Source of the DNA: Mesorhizobium sp. BR1-1-16
Lineage (GTDB): Bacteria > Pseudomonadota > Alphaproteobacteria > Rhizobiales > Kaistiaceae
Length of the DNA: 48,785 nt
Assembly (NCBI RefSeq): GCF_020165495.1
Contig: NZ_JAIUIE010000020.1
Location: 1-48,785 of the forward strand
Direction of reading: 5' to 3'
Part shown: positions 26,265-34,981 of the stretch, piece after piece
Layout of the letters: every line of letters begins with the position of its first letter
Numbering within the stretch: position 1 is the first letter of the stretch
Notes under the pieces: model-generated
Told to the model about the DNA's origin: nothing
What the model saw: the letters and a program-made list of their open reading frames with translations, nothing else
The model's database searches: none
Program-made: the position numbers and the translations under genes

Positions 26265-27251
26265 TCACGCCGGAACAGGCGCGCGGCCAAGCAGCCGGTC
26301 GATCTCGGCCATCGCGTCCGGCGGCAGCGGCCCCAAGGCCAGCGCGCCCGCATTTTCCTCGGCCTGCGCGACGGTTCGAATGCCGGGGATCGGCAAGGTC
26401 CGGGGCGAACGGCCCCAGAGCCAGGCCAATGCACCCTGCGTCAGCGAGCGTCCACCCAGCCTGAGGAGATCGCGGATCGCATCGAGCCGCGCCGTGAACG
26501 CGGGCGAAACGCGGCCGTCCTTGAAATAGGTCATCCACTCGACATCGGCCGTGCGCACATCGTCCTTGGCAATCTCGGTCGCCGGCGTGAACTTGCCGGT
26601 CAGTAGCCCCATCGCCAGCGGACCGCGGTTGATCGACAGCAGCCCAGCGCGCTCGATCACGGCGATCATCGCGTCGGCGGGGTCGAGCACGTTCATCTGG
26701 TGCTGCACCGCGACGAAACCCTCGCGGCCGGCGAAGGCGGCGGCGCTTTCCGGCGTGTCCGTGCTCCAGCCAAAGGCGGCGATCTTGCCGGCCTCGCGAA
26801 GCCGGCCGAGATGTTCGAACACCGCTTCGGCCTCGGCAACCGGCAGGTAACCGACATGCAGTTGCAGCAGATCGATCTGCTCGCGGCGGAGATTGCGCAG
26901 CGAGCGCTCGACGATACGCGTGATGAACTCCGGCGAGACGTCATCGTCCTGCGCCTGCTTGGTGTCGGGATCGACGACATGGCCGAACTTGGTGGCGATG
27001 ACCACATCGTCGCGCCCGGCCAGCGCCGCGCCGATCACCTCTTCGGAATGGCCACCGCCATAATTGCTGGCCGTATCAAAGAAGCGGATGCCGGCGTCGA
27101 GCGCGCGGTGGATCGCGGCGGTCGATTCGCGATCGTCGACCTTACCCCAGCCAAGCGGGACCTCCCCGGCAAAGAACGGTCCGCCGATTGCCCAGCCGCC
27201 AAATCCGAGCGCCGGGATCGTCTGGCCATTCCAGAGCGTGATGCTGTGCAT
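26265..27251 (-). CDS. Aldo/keto reductase
   Basis: A 328-residue NADPH-dependent oxidoreductase. Catalytic tetrad in this numbering: Asp59 and Tyr64 (FFDTASNYGGGHSE), Lys88 (VIATKFGH) and His132 (LLQLHVGY). AKR-family INRGPLAMGLLTGKF is also present. The ATG at 27251 is preferred because AAGGA lies 7 bases before it; the ATG at 27257 is too close and the open frame to 27356 looks unconserved. It diverges from a LysR gene over palindromic sequence, the classical arrangement for LysR control. Confidence 0.92.
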   Translation of the reverse strand: MHSITLWNGQTIPALGFGGWAIGGPFFAGEVPLGWGKVDDRESTAAIHRALDAGIRFFDTASNYGGGHSEEVIGAALAGRDDVVIATKFGHVVDPDTKQAQDDDVSPEFITRIVERSLRNLRREQIDLLQLHVGYLPVAEAEAVFEHLGRLREAGKIAAFGWSTDTPESAAAFAGREGFVAVQHQMNVLDPADAMIAVIERAGLLSINRGPLAMGLLTGKFTPATEIAKDDVRTADVEWMTYFKDGRVSPAFTARLDAIRDLLRLGGRSLTQGALAWLWGRSPRTLPIPGIRTVAQAEENAGALALGPLPPDAMAEIDRLLGRAPVPA

Positions 27252-27296
27252 TTGCATGTCCTTGTCGTCATGATCCGGCCGTTGCAGAATTGAATG

Positions 27297-27311
27297 ACGG
27301 CCAGTGGCCGT
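27297..27311. promoter_or_regulatory. Palindromic site in the AKR/LysR divergent promoter
   Basis: Perfect palindrome ACGGCCA-G-TGGCCGT. The half-motif GGCCGTT occurs three times in the 129-base intergenic region (near 27277, 27306 and 27356), the last inside a second palindrome ACGGCCGT (27353-27360). The likely ligand is the LysR protein encoded at 27381. Confidence 0.5.
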
Positions 27312-27380
27312 TCGGCCCCGATTGATGGTTCGCCCGCAATTTACGGCCGTTCCCAAGCCTTCCCAAGCACTGGTTTCGCA

Positions 27381-28259
27381 ATGCTCGTTTCAGATCTGAA
27401 AGACATCGAATGGTCTGATCTCCGTCTCTTCATCGCGGTGGCGCGGAATGGCGGCCTCGGTCCGGCGGCGCGCGTCTCGAGTGTCAGCGCACCGACACTC
27501 GGCCGCCGCGTCGCCGTGCTCGAACGCCAGCTCGGCATGCGGCTGTTCCTGAAGAGCCGCGAAGGCTACACGCTCACCGAGGGCGGCCGCCGCCTGCTCG
27601 GTCATGCGCAGGAGGTCGAGGCAGCCGTCGCCGGCATCACCCGCTGGCGAAGCGAGACGGCGGGCCCGCTTGCCGTGCGCATCTCCGCCGGCCATTGGAT
27701 GACGCGCTTTCTGGCCCGACATATCGGGGCCATCCGCCTTGATGGCGACGACTGGACGCTCGATTTCGTCACGGCTCACGCGCGGCTCGATATCGGGCGG
27801 CGCGAGGCCGATATCGGCATCCGCAATCGCCGGCCGGATGAGCGGTCACTGGCCGGAAGGCGCGTCGCGACGGTGGCGTTCGCGGCCTATGCGACACGCG
27901 ATTCGGATGGCGCTGCGCTCCCCTGGATCGGCCTTGCCGGCGACGCCGCGGTGACGCCCTCGGCGCAGTGGCTGGCGCGCGAAGCGGACGCACCGATCGC
28001 TTATCGCTGCACCGATCCCGGGACGCTGCTCGATCTCGCCCGCGGCGGCGTTGGCCGCGCGGTCCTGCCCTGTCTCGTGGGCGATGCTGATCCTCAGCTT
28101 GTCCGCGCAGGCGGGCTGATCACGCCCCTTACATCGGAGCAATGGCTCGTCACGCATCATGACGACCGCCATGATGCGTCGATTCACGCGACAGCCGGCC
28201 GGATCGCGAAGCTGATCGGCAGCAGCAAGCGTCTCTTCGCGGGCGACGAGCCGAACTGA
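27381..28259 (+). CDS. LysR-family transcriptional regulator
   Basis: A 292-residue regulator. N-terminal winged helix at about residues 10-70: WSDLRLFIAVARNGGLGPAA, SVSAPTLGRRVAVLERQLG, LFLKSREGYTLTEGG. The effector domain is Arg/Asp-rich and resembles the subgroup that lacks a clear periplasmic-binding ligand signature (RREADIGIRNRRPDE). The ATG at 27381 is the first one consistent with the HTH. It probably regulates itself and the divergent aldo/keto reductase. Confidence 0.9.
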   Translation: MLVSDLKDIEWSDLRLFIAVARNGGLGPAARVSSVSAPTLGRRVAVLERQLGMRLFLKSREGYTLTEGGRRLLGHAQEVEAAVAGITRWRSETAGPLAVRISAGHWMTRFLARHIGAIRLDGDDWTLDFVTAHARLDIGRREADIGIRNRRPDERSLAGRRVATVAFAAYATRDSDGAALPWIGLAGDAAVTPSAQWLAREADAPIAYRCTDPGTLLDLARGGVGRAVLPCLVGDADPQLVRAGGLITPLTSEQWLVTHHDDRHDASIHATAGRIAKLIGSSKRLFAGDEPN

Positions 28260-28275
28260 AAGCAAATCCTGGGGT

Positions 28276-29112
28276 TCAGGCAGACTTGGCGATGCGGTCG
28301 AAGGCCAGCAGCCGCTCGAGCAGCGCCGGCATATCGGCGAGCGGCACCATGTTGGGACCATCCGACGGCGCGTTGTCCGGGTCTTCATGCGTCTCGATGA
28401 ACACGCCGGCGACGCCGACCGCGACCGCCGCCCGCGCCAACACGGCAACGAACTCGCGCTGCCCGCCGGTCGAGCCACCCTGCCCGCCCGGCTGCTGAAC
28501 GGAATGGGTCGCGTCGAACACGACCGGCGCGCCGAGGCCCGCCATGATCGGCAGCGAGCGCATGTCCGAGACCAACGTATTGTAGCCGAAGCTGGCGCCG
28601 CGCTCGGTGAGGAGAATGTTCGGATTGCCGCTAGTTGTCAGCTTGTCGACGACGTTCTTCATATCCCAGGGCGCGAGAAACTGGCCCTTCTTGACGTTGA
28701 CGACACACCCGGTTTCGGCGGCGGCGATGAGAAGATCGGTCTGGCGGCTGAGGAAAGCCGGAATCTGGAGGATGTCGACCACTTCAGCGACCACAGCGCA
28801 TTGCTCGCGCTCATGCACATCGGTGATGACGGGCAGGCCAAGCTCGCGGCGAAGGTCGGCGAAGATCGGCAGCGCTGCGTCCAGACCCATGCCGCGCTTG
28901 CCGGAAAGGCTGGTGCGGTTGGCCTTGTCGAACGAGGTCTTGTAGACGAGCCCGATGCCAAGCTTCGCCGTCATCTCCTTCAGCCGGCCGGCGATCTCGA
29001 ACGCATGGTCCCGGCTCTCGAGCTGACAGGGGCCGGCGATGAGCGTCAGCGGCAGGTCATTACCGAAGGTGGCCGAGCCAGCGGCGACATGGGCGTTCGG
29101 GCGAAGGGTCAT
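28276..29112 (-). CDS. kdsA: 3-deoxy-8-phosphooctulonate (KDO-8-P) synthase
   Basis: A 278-residue class I DAHP-synthase-like TIM barrel that condenses arabinose-5-phosphate with phosphoenolpyruvate for lipopolysaccharide core KDO. Diagnostic segments: [65 protein letters not shown] and [18 protein letters not shown]. The ATG at 29112 is the family start; the frame open to 29226 runs into tRNA-Arg. It is not next to eno or pyrG in this window. Confidence 0.96.
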   Translation of the reverse strand: MTLRPNAHVAAGSATFGNDLPLTLIAGPCQLESRDHAFEIAGRLKEMTAKLGIGLVYKTSFDKANRTSLSGKRGMGLDAALPIFADLRRELGLPVITDVHEREQCAVVAEVVDILQIPAFLSRQTDLLIAAAETGCVVNVKKGQFLAPWDMKNVVDKLTTSGNPNILLTERGASFGYNTLVSDMRSLPIMAGLGAPVVFDATHSVQQPGGQGGSTGGQREFVAVLARAAVAVGVAGVFIETHEDPDNAPSDGPNMVPLADMPALLERLLAFDRIAKSA

Positions 29113-29192
29113 GGTCGGAGGGTCTCGCGTGAATGGCGCGCTCTCCATACACCGGGAGCGCGGCAGAGGCGACCCGTCCGGACCCGGGCGAA

Positions 29193-29269
<77 letters not shown>

Positions 29270-29285
29270 GGATCGCGGCGACGGC

Positions 29286-29591
29286 CTAATGGGTCCAGGA
29301 CTGGAGGCGGCCGTAGCGGAAATTGTCGGAATAGGAAATCTTCTTGCGCGTGTCAGCATGCGGCTCGAACACGCGATAGGGAATTCCGTTCTTCTGCGCA
29401 TAGGCAACGGCTTCTTCCTGCGTGTCGAAATGAAGCTTGATCTGTCGCTTCATGTCGGCGCTGGACGTGTAGCCCATCAGTGGTTCCACGGCGAGCGGAA
29501 CCTCAGGCTCATAAGTCAGCATCCAGCGATCGGTCTTGGCCTTGCCGGACTGCATGGCGTTACGGGCCGGCTTGAAGATACGTGCAACCAT
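29286..29591 (-). CDS. NDUFS4-like complex I accessory protein
   Basis: A 101-residue protein of the ETC complex I subunit family (homologue of the 18-kDa AQDQ/NDUFS4 subunit), found in alphaproteobacteria. Begins MVARIFKPARNAMQSGK, then WMLTYEPE, and DTQEEAVAYAQKNGIPYRVF. The ATG at 29591 is the family start; the longer frame runs back into tRNA-Pro. It probably binds NADH dehydrogenase at the inner membrane. Encoded alone between two tRNA genes. Confidence 0.93.
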   Translation of the reverse strand: MVARIFKPARNAMQSGKAKTDRWMLTYEPEVPLAVEPLMGYTSSADMKRQIKLHFDTQEEAVAYAQKNGIPYRVFEPHADTRKKISYSDNFRYGRLQSWTH

Positions 29592-29630
29592 CTCTGCGCT
29601 GCTTCCTGAACGAGCGGTCCGAAAGGTCAA

Positions 29631-29707
<77 letters not shown>

Positions 29708-29788
29708 ACATTGAACACGGGCCTCGATTAGCATTTCCCCGCGCCCGCCCGCAAGGATGCGATTGGCCGCAAAACCCTCCGAACACCA

Positions 29789-30274
29789 TCATCGCGCCGG
29801 GATCATCACCTTGTCCCCCGGCACGAGCCGCAGCGCATCGGCCTTGCCACCGTTGATTTCAAGCACATAGCGCACGGAGGCCCCGCCGGGGATAATGTCC
29901 TCCGAAAACGGCTTCGCGCGCTTGGCGATCCGCCGCACGGTGCCGTCCGCGCCGATGAACACCATGTCGAGAGACAGCGGTGTGTTCTTCATCCAGAAAT
30001 CGACGCTTTGCTCGGAGCCGAAATCGAACATCATGCCGCTGTCGGTCGGCATGCTCTTGCGGAACATCAGTCCGCGCGCGCGCTGGTCCGGCGTCACCGC
30101 CCATTCAACGGTAATGGGGTGGCGACCTGAAGCAGTCACCAGTTCCACGACGTCGCCGCTGCCGGACGCAGCGGCAAACGCGGGAGCCAGCCAGAATGAG
30201 AAAAGAAGCAGCAGCGCCGCCAAGCATGACGGACCAGACGGTCGGAGAGCCCGGAACAATGCCATTCCGATCAA
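29789..30274 (-). CDS. DUF192 exported protein
   Basis: A 161-residue protein with an N-terminal signal sequence ([18 protein letters not shown]) and a DUF192 domain: [51 protein letters not shown] and YVLEINGG. Function of the family is unknown; it is often beside cold-shock proteins in Hyphomicrobiales. The TTG at 30274 overlaps the upstream stop (TTGA); the ATG at 30265 is an alternative. Neither has a strong Shine-Dalgarno sequence. Confidence 0.9.
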   Translation of the reverse strand: MIGMALFRALRPSGPSCLAALLLLFSFWLAPAFAAASGSGDVVELVTASGRHPITVEWAVTPDQRARGLMFRKSMPTDSGMMFDFGSEQSVDFWMKNTPLSLDMVFIGADGTVRRIAKRAKPFSEDIIPGGASVRYVLEINGGKADALRLVPGDKVMIPAR

Positions 30275-30855
30275 TGTGATGAAGCCGGGCCGCCGGCTGA
30301 ACCTTCTGGCCGAATCTCGGCCGCCATCAGCCCCTTGTCGCCCGGCCCGAAGCGCACCAGCACGATCTGCCCCGGCCGCAGCTCCATGAGCCCATAGCGG
30401 CGGAGAGTCTCCATATGGACGAAAATGTCCTCGGTGCCCTCGCCGCGCGACACGAAGCCGTAGCCCTTGACGCGGTTAAACCATTTGACGACGCAGCGCT
30501 CGAGCCCGCTTGTCGGCGTCACGACCTGATGGGTGCGCGCCGGGCCGGCCTGGGCGGGATGCACCGCGGTCGATTCGTCCATCTGGAGAATGCGGAACGC
30601 CTGGAGGCCACGCGTGCCCTGCTGCGCCTCGCAAACGATGCGTGCGCCTTCGTAGGCAGTCTGGAAGCCATCGCGGCGGAGGCATGTCACATGCAGGAGA
30701 ACGTCAGGCGCGCCGTTGTCGGGAACGATGAAACCATACCCCTTCGAGGCGTCGAACCATTTGATGGCGCCGACAACCTCAACAAGGTCCAGCCCCGCTG
30801 CATCGTCGCCATCCGCGACCGATGCCGAAGAGCCGGTGTGATTCTTGGACCCCAT
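30271..30855 (-). CDS. Tandem cold-shock domain protein
   Basis: A 194-residue protein with two CspA-type domains. The first is at about residues 30-95 ([34 protein letters not shown]). The second is at about 120-185 ([34 protein letters not shown]). RNP1-like KGYGF is present in both, while RNP2 is canonical (DIFVHM) only in the second; the first reads DVLLHV. Likely a single-stranded nucleic-acid chaperone. The open frame continues to 31125, but the ATG at 30855 starts just before the first domain. Overlaps the DUF192 gene by 4 bp. Confidence 0.92.
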   Translation of the reverse strand: MGSKNHTGSSASVADGDDAAGLDLVEVVGAIKWFDASKGYGFIVPDNGAPDVLLHVTCLRRDGFQTAYEGARIVCEAQQGTRGLQAFRILQMDESTAVHPAQAGPARTHQVVTPTSGLERCVVKWFNRVKGYGFVSRGEGTEDIFVHMETLRRYGLMELRPGQIVLVRFGPGDKGLMAAEIRPEGSAGGPASSH

Positions 30856-31147
30856 ATGCTTCGGCCCCCAATCCGGCCAACATCCGCGGCCCACAATACA
30901 CAGTTCGATCAGCAAGTCTGCCTGCCGCAGTTGGTTGCATGATCGATTCCTCAGCGCAACAATAGCATTGGCATATCCGCTGAACAGTGACTTAGCGGCC
31001 ACAAGTCCGGATTTCCACGCCGGAGCGAACAAGGCGCCGCTGCGTTTGTTCTTTGGCGGCCGGGACAATATGGTGCCCCGAAGGAAGGCTCGGCACGCAG
31101 CGTGCTGGACCCGCCGCTCCGACATGAGACGGGAGATCAGTCAGGCT

Positions 31148-31564
31148 ATGAAATATCTTCACACCATGGTGCGCGTCACCGATGTCGACGCCTCGCTGGC
31201 GTTCTACAAGCTTCTGGGCCTCGACGAGGTTCGGCGGATTGAAAACGAAAAAGGGCGCTTCACCCTGATCTTCCTTGCCGCGCCCGGCGACGAGGCGGCA
31301 CAGGTGGAACTGACCTACAACTGGGATCCGGAAGTCTATGGCGAGGGCCGCAATTTCGGCCATCTCGCCTACCGCGTCGACGACATCTATGCGCTCTGCG
31401 ACAAGCTGCAGAAAGCCGGCGTCACCATCAACCGCCCGCCGCGCGATGGCCATATGGCTTTTGTTCGCTCGCCGGACAACATCTCGGTCGAGCTGATCCA
31501 GGCCGGCGATGCGCTGCCGTCACAGGAGCCCTGGGCCTCGATGCCGAATACCGGCAAATGGTAA
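31148..31564 (+). CDS. gloA: Lactoylglutathione lyase (glyoxalase I)
   Basis: A 138-residue metalloenzyme that converts the methylglyoxal-glutathione hemithioacetal to S-lactoylglutathione. The four metal ligands can be read in order: His in YLHTMVRV, Glu in AQVELTYN, His in FGHLAYRVDD and Glu in NISVELIQ. Length and the absence of a signal peptide fit a cytoplasmic bacterial GloA. The ATG at 31148 is the family start; the frame open from 30845 is not conserved-looking. Monocistronic between the cold-shock gene and tRNA-Glu. Confidence 0.95.
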   Translation: MKYLHTMVRVTDVDASLAFYKLLGLDEVRRIENEKGRFTLIFLAAPGDEAAQVELTYNWDPEVYGEGRNFGHLAYRVDDIYALCDKLQKAGVTINRPPRDGHMAFVRSPDNISVELIQAGDALPSQEPWASMPNTGKW

Positions 31565-31674
31565 TCCGGGGGCATTGAAAAGCCTCTGTCGGCATGGCTT
31601 CCGATGAAGCTGTCCACAGGCGCGGCACAGCGATCTTGTCTCGGCAGGGAATCGCCTCTATAAGCCGCGCCGAC

Positions 31675-31749
31675 GCGCCCTTCGTCTATCGGTCAGGACG
31701 CCACCCTTTCACGGTGGAGAGAGGGGTTCGATTCCCCTAGGGCGCGCCA
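31675..31749 (+). tRNA. tRNA-Glu (TTC)
   Basis: 75 bases including CCA. Acceptor stem GCGCCCT/AGGGCGC, anticodon loop CTTTCAC giving TTC, T-arm GAGGGGTTCGATTCCCCT. Confidence 0.97.
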
Positions 31750-31859
31750 AATTCTTCCCGTTCCAGACCTAGACTGGCCCTTGAGCGTAGTCGGGCTCAA
31801 TGCGCAGGTCGACCGGGCGATCGATCGGCTGAAGTTCGGAGGGCAACAGTGGGGCCCTG

Positions 31860-32261
31860 TTACTTCGGAAAGAGCTCCACATGGGTCTCGGCCGTGCGAC
31901 CGAAATAGACGACGCGGCGACCCAGGAACGAGACGAGATATCCCGCGCATCCCGCGACCTTCGCCTTTTCGCAGAAGGCGATGTAGCTGTAGTCGGCAGG
32001 GTTCGCCTGCGCCCAACGCACGAGCCGTTCGACCTCTGCGGCATCGAAAGCAGCAGCGACGCTGCCGTCAGAGGGTTGCATATCCATCGTGACGCTATCG
32101 CCGTCCGGCAAATAGAATGTCTGGCAGTTACGGCGATAGTCGACCGTGTAGCCCTCGAAGCCGGCGGTGATGAGCTTGCCGACAATGACCGGAAAGCTCA
32201 GGCTTCCGTCGTGAGCAGCCTTCAGGCAGGTTTCCGCAATAGAAATCCGTTCCGCGTCCAT
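31860..32261 (-). CDS. DUF1398 family protein
   Basis: A 133-residue protein matching the YbcV-like DUF1398 family: SLSFPVIVGKLITAGFEGYTV, YRRNCQTFYLPDG, AQANPADYSYIAFCEKAKVA and GCAGYLVSFLGRRVVYFGR. Function unknown; no signal or membrane segment. It lies 41 bases downstream of a marR gene on the same strand, so both are probably controlled by the operator upstream of marR. Confidence 0.85.
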   Translation of the reverse strand: MDAERISIAETCLKAAHDGSLSFPVIVGKLITAGFEGYTVDYRRNCQTFYLPDGDSVTMDMQPSDGSVAAAFDAAEVERLVRWAQANPADYSYIAFCEKAKVAGCAGYLVSFLGRRVVYFGRTAETHVELFPK

Positions 32262-32302
32262 GGCGGTTTCCTTTCATTTCAAGATTGATATTACCGGCGG
32301 CT

Positions 32303-32755
32303 TCAGTCCACCGGTGTTGCTTTCAGCCCGAGCCGCCCAGCGAGTACTTTCAAGATACGGTCGAGCGTCTCGTGCTCTTCTTCTGTCAATACGCCGAAGT
32401 ACTCGGCGTCGTTCTTGTCGGCGAGTGATGCGAGAAGCGGGATCTTGGCCCGCCCCTCCGCCGTCAGGGACAGGCTGTGAGCGCGCTTGTCCTTTGGGTT
32501 GTCCGCCCGCTCAACCAATCCTTTGGCGATCAGCCTCTCGGAAAGCTTGCTGATCGCCCCCTTCGTCATGCCCATCCTTTCGGCCAGAACGGATGGAGGT
32601 GTCGGGTCCAGATCGTAGAGCGCCCGCATGAACGACCACTCCGCGACGGTGACATCTGCGCCTGATACCTTGCGAGCGAACGCCTGCGACACGGCGTTTG
32701 AGACCATCCGCATCCAGTAGCCGGTGTGATCAGTGAGCTCGGAAGCAGAGGTCAT
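32303..32755 (-). CDS. MarR-family transcriptional regulator
   Basis: A 150-residue winged-helix regulator: TVAEWSFMRALYDLDPTPPSVLA, MTKGAISKLSERLIAKGLVER and the wing DNPKDKRAHSLSLTAEGR. The preceding intergenic region holds a perfect 14-bp inverted repeat, so autoregulation is very likely. The only other gene in its putative operon is the DUF1398 gene. Confidence 0.93.
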   Translation of the reverse strand: MTSASELTDHTGYWMRMVSNAVSQAFARKVSGADVTVAEWSFMRALYDLDPTPPSVLAERMGMTKGAISKLSERLIAKGLVERADNPKDKRAHSLSLTAEGRAKIPLLASLADKNDAEYFGVLTEEEHETLDRILKVLAGRLGLKATPVD

Positions 32756-32767
32756 GGCAGGCCTTTC

Positions 32768-32807
32768 GTTGACTAGGAAACTAGATCAATAAGGTTTCCT
32801 AGTCAAC
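32768..32807. promoter_or_regulatory. MarR operator, 14-bp perfect inverted repeat
   Basis: GTTGACTAGGAAAC (32768-32781) and GTTTCCTAGTCAAC (32794-32807) are exact reverse complements separated by 12 AT-rich bases. The site starts 12 bases upstream of the marR ATG. Length and position fit one or two MarR dimers overlapping the promoter. Confidence 0.8.
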
Positions 32808-32928
32808 AAGACTTCTGGACCGAATGGAGTTGGAATGAGTCTGAGCGCCTCACGGCGTCGCCGTTTCAGCCTCCCCGCAGGGCGCCCAGCAGCATCGCGG
32901 CGTCACCTAATCGGGAACGAGCGGCGCG

Positions 32929-33504
32929 TTATGGCCGTTTCGCCGCGAGCGGCAGGCCGATGCCATCGAAGAGCCCCGGCGCATCTGCCGTGCGGGCTCG
33001 CTCACGCGTCAGCATGACCAGCTTGGTTGCAACGCCGCCCGGCGCCGAGAAGCCGCCGGCTTTGCCCCCAGCTGCGAGAACCCGATGGCACGGCACAATG
33101 ATCGGAAACGGATTGCGGCCCAAAATGGCACCGATCGCCCGGGCCTCGCCATCAGCGCCCACCTTTGTCGCGAGCGCGCCATAAGTGATCGTCTCGCCCG
33201 GCCCGACCCGCCGCAGGGCCTCATAGACGCGCGCCGGAAAGGGCTCGACACCGGTCATGTCGAGCGGCGCCTCACGCAGATCCTCGCGGCCACCCTCCAG
33301 CAGGGCGCGGATCGCGACGATGGTCGCGGCGATGTCACCCTCAGCTTCGATCTCCGACGACGCCGGAAAGAGCTTCATCACCAGACGGTGCGTCTCGGCC
33401 GCCTCGGCCTCAGGCAGAAGCGTGCGACGGATGCCACCAGCGCCCCAGACAATGGCGGAACGGCCGATCGCGGTTTCGAACAGCGTGAAGTTCAGATCGC
33501 TCAT
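32929..33504 (-). CDS. ogt: Methylated-DNA-protein cysteine methyltransferase
   Basis: A 191-residue suicide enzyme that removes O6-alkyl groups from guanine. The acceptor Cys139 is in IIVPCHRVL. The helix-turn-helix region TYGALATKVG and Asn-containing GRNPFPI are present. There is no AraC-type Ada domain, so it is Ogt/AGT type. Monocistronic; no SOS or Ada-box-like site was noticed. Confidence 0.95.
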   Translation of the reverse strand: MSDLNFTLFETAIGRSAIVWGAGGIRRTLLPEAEAAETHRLVMKLFPASSEIEAEGDIAATIVAIRALLEGGREDLREAPLDMTGVEPFPARVYEALRRVGPGETITYGALATKVGADGEARAIGAILGRNPFPIIVPCHRVLAAGGKAGGFSAPGGVATKLVMLTRERARTADAPGLFDGIGLPLAAKRP

Positions 33505-33662
33505 GGCGCCAGATTAGCACGAAAGCAGAACATGCGGCACAGGCCTCCGCTTACAGGAAGCGGTTGCGTTTGCCGCGGCGGCTCTTCATCATGCCGCCAC
33601 ATCCGGGGCGACGCCGACGGAGATCGCGCGCCTGCCGGACGCCAACCGTGGGAGAGAGACGG

Positions 33663-34247
33663 ATGGGCCTCGTGTCGATCGATTTTACCGGCGGGCTGCG
33701 CAGTGTTCGCAGGCATGGCTCCGTGGTGCTCGCTCTTGCCTTTGCGGGCGGACTTGCAGCCTGTACGTCCGACAATGCTTTGCAAGGCGCGAGCCTGACC
33801 GCGCCATCGCCTGCTGTCGCGTCGATCAGCGCCGATCAACTCGTTGGCAAATGGGGACTTGGTTCCTTCCGCAATGAAGCGGATCTCGCACGCACCACCA
33901 ATGAGGCGCGGCGCTATTGCAGCAACCCCTATGTCATCGGCAAGGGATCGAATGGCGGCGTGATGATGTATCTCGCCGATCAGACGCAGCCCTCGGAGGT
34001 GTTCGTCAAGAGCGCGGGCGGGCGCGTCTATATCGGTCCGCAGGGCCCCGCCGGTGTCATCCAGGACCGGCAGGTGACATCGTTCCAAAATGGCGTCCTG
34101 GTGGCCGCCTGGGTCGACCCGACAGTTGCCGCCCGCTATGGCACTATGGTTTTCGTGCGCTGCGATGCGCCCGCAACGACCGCCGCCGCGACGCCTTCAG
34201 CCCCGGCAACTGCGCCCGTGCCGGCTCCGCCGCCGGCCACGCGCTAG
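33663..34247 (+). CDS. Putative lipoprotein, function unknown
   Basis: A 194-residue protein with a lipoprotein signal (SVVLALAFAGGLAAC, lipobox LAAC at about residue 34). A conserved-looking core follows: LVGKWGLGSFRNEADLART, ARRYCSNPYVIG, GGRVYIGPQGPAGV and YGTMVFVRC. The tail is Pro/Ala-rich. The ATG at 33663 is chosen because it leaves a compact n-region before the signal helix; the frame opens at 33564. It lies 34 bases before an L,D-transpeptidase gene, which suggests an envelope role. Confidence 0.8.
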   Translation: MGLVSIDFTGGLRSVRRHGSVVLALAFAGGLAACTSDNALQGASLTAPSPAVASISADQLVGKWGLGSFRNEADLARTTNEARRYCSNPYVIGKGSNGGVMMYLADQTQPSEVFVKSAGGRVYIGPQGPAGVIQDRQVTSFQNGVLVAAWVDPTVAARYGTMVFVRCDAPATTAAATPSAPATAPVPAPPPATR

Positions 34248-34281
34248 GCAATCCCCTCGCCTTTCAATGGAAGAGGCACTG

Positions 34282-34908
34282 ATGCGACAGAAAAAACGAT
34301 ACCTCGCGCTAGGCGCCCTCGCCGGCATGCTCATGACCGGCCTTGCGACGGGAGCGGCGATCGCTGCGCCGTCGGTTTCCGATGCGCGCGCGCCGCTGCA
34401 AATCGGAGACCAGCCGGGCCTCGTCCCGACGGCGCAGGATTCGCTGCTGCCGCCGGAATTCCGCCTGCAGCCGGTCTATTTCCGCACGACGGAGAAACCT
34501 GGAACCATCATCATCAACACCGATGAGCGCTTCCTGTATCTCGTCCAGGGCGACAATCGAGCGCTGCGCTACGGCGTCGGGGTCGGCCGCGACGGCTTCC
34601 AGTGGTCGGGCCTTCTCAAGATCTCGCGCAAGCAGGAATGGCCCGATTGGCGGCCGCCGGCCGAGATGATCCAGCGGCAGCCTTATCTGCCGCGTTTCAT
34701 GGCCGGCGGCGAAGGCAATCCGCTCGGCGCGCGCGCGCTTTATCTTGGCGACACGATTTATCGCATTCACGGCACCAATCAGCCGCAGACCATTGGCCAT
34801 GCGCTGTCGTCCGGTTGCTTCCGGATGGTGAATGGCGACGTCGTCGATCTGTTCGAGCGCGTTCCAGTCGGAACCAAGGTCGTCGTGCTGCAGCGCACCA
34901 AGCTGTGA
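34282..34908 (+). CDS. L,D-transpeptidase (YkuD domain)
   Basis: A 208-residue secreted enzyme that cross-links peptidoglycan or attaches proteins to it. N-terminal signal (LGALAGMLMTGLATGAAIAA). The YkuD active site is IHGTN-X5-GHALSSGCFRM with His163 and catalytic Cys179. The ATG at 34282 has AAGAGG at suitable spacing; the ATG at 34267 is an alternative. Short length without a peptidoglycan-binding domain matches the small alphaproteobacterial LDT type. Confidence 0.94.
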   Translation: MRQKKRYLALGALAGMLMTGLATGAAIAAPSVSDARAPLQIGDQPGLVPTAQDSLLPPEFRLQPVYFRTTEKPGTIIINTDERFLYLVQGDNRALRYGVGVGRDGFQWSGLLKISRKQEWPDWRPPAEMIQRQPYLPRFMAGGEGNPLGARALYLGDTIYRIHGTNQPQTIGHALSSGCFRMVNGDVVDLFERVPVGTKVVVLQRTKL

Positions 34909-34981
34909 CGGCGAGCGGCCTGCGGATCGCGCGGGCCGTCCATCAAGACCGAGACGACAGACCACCCCGGGGGGATTTCTC

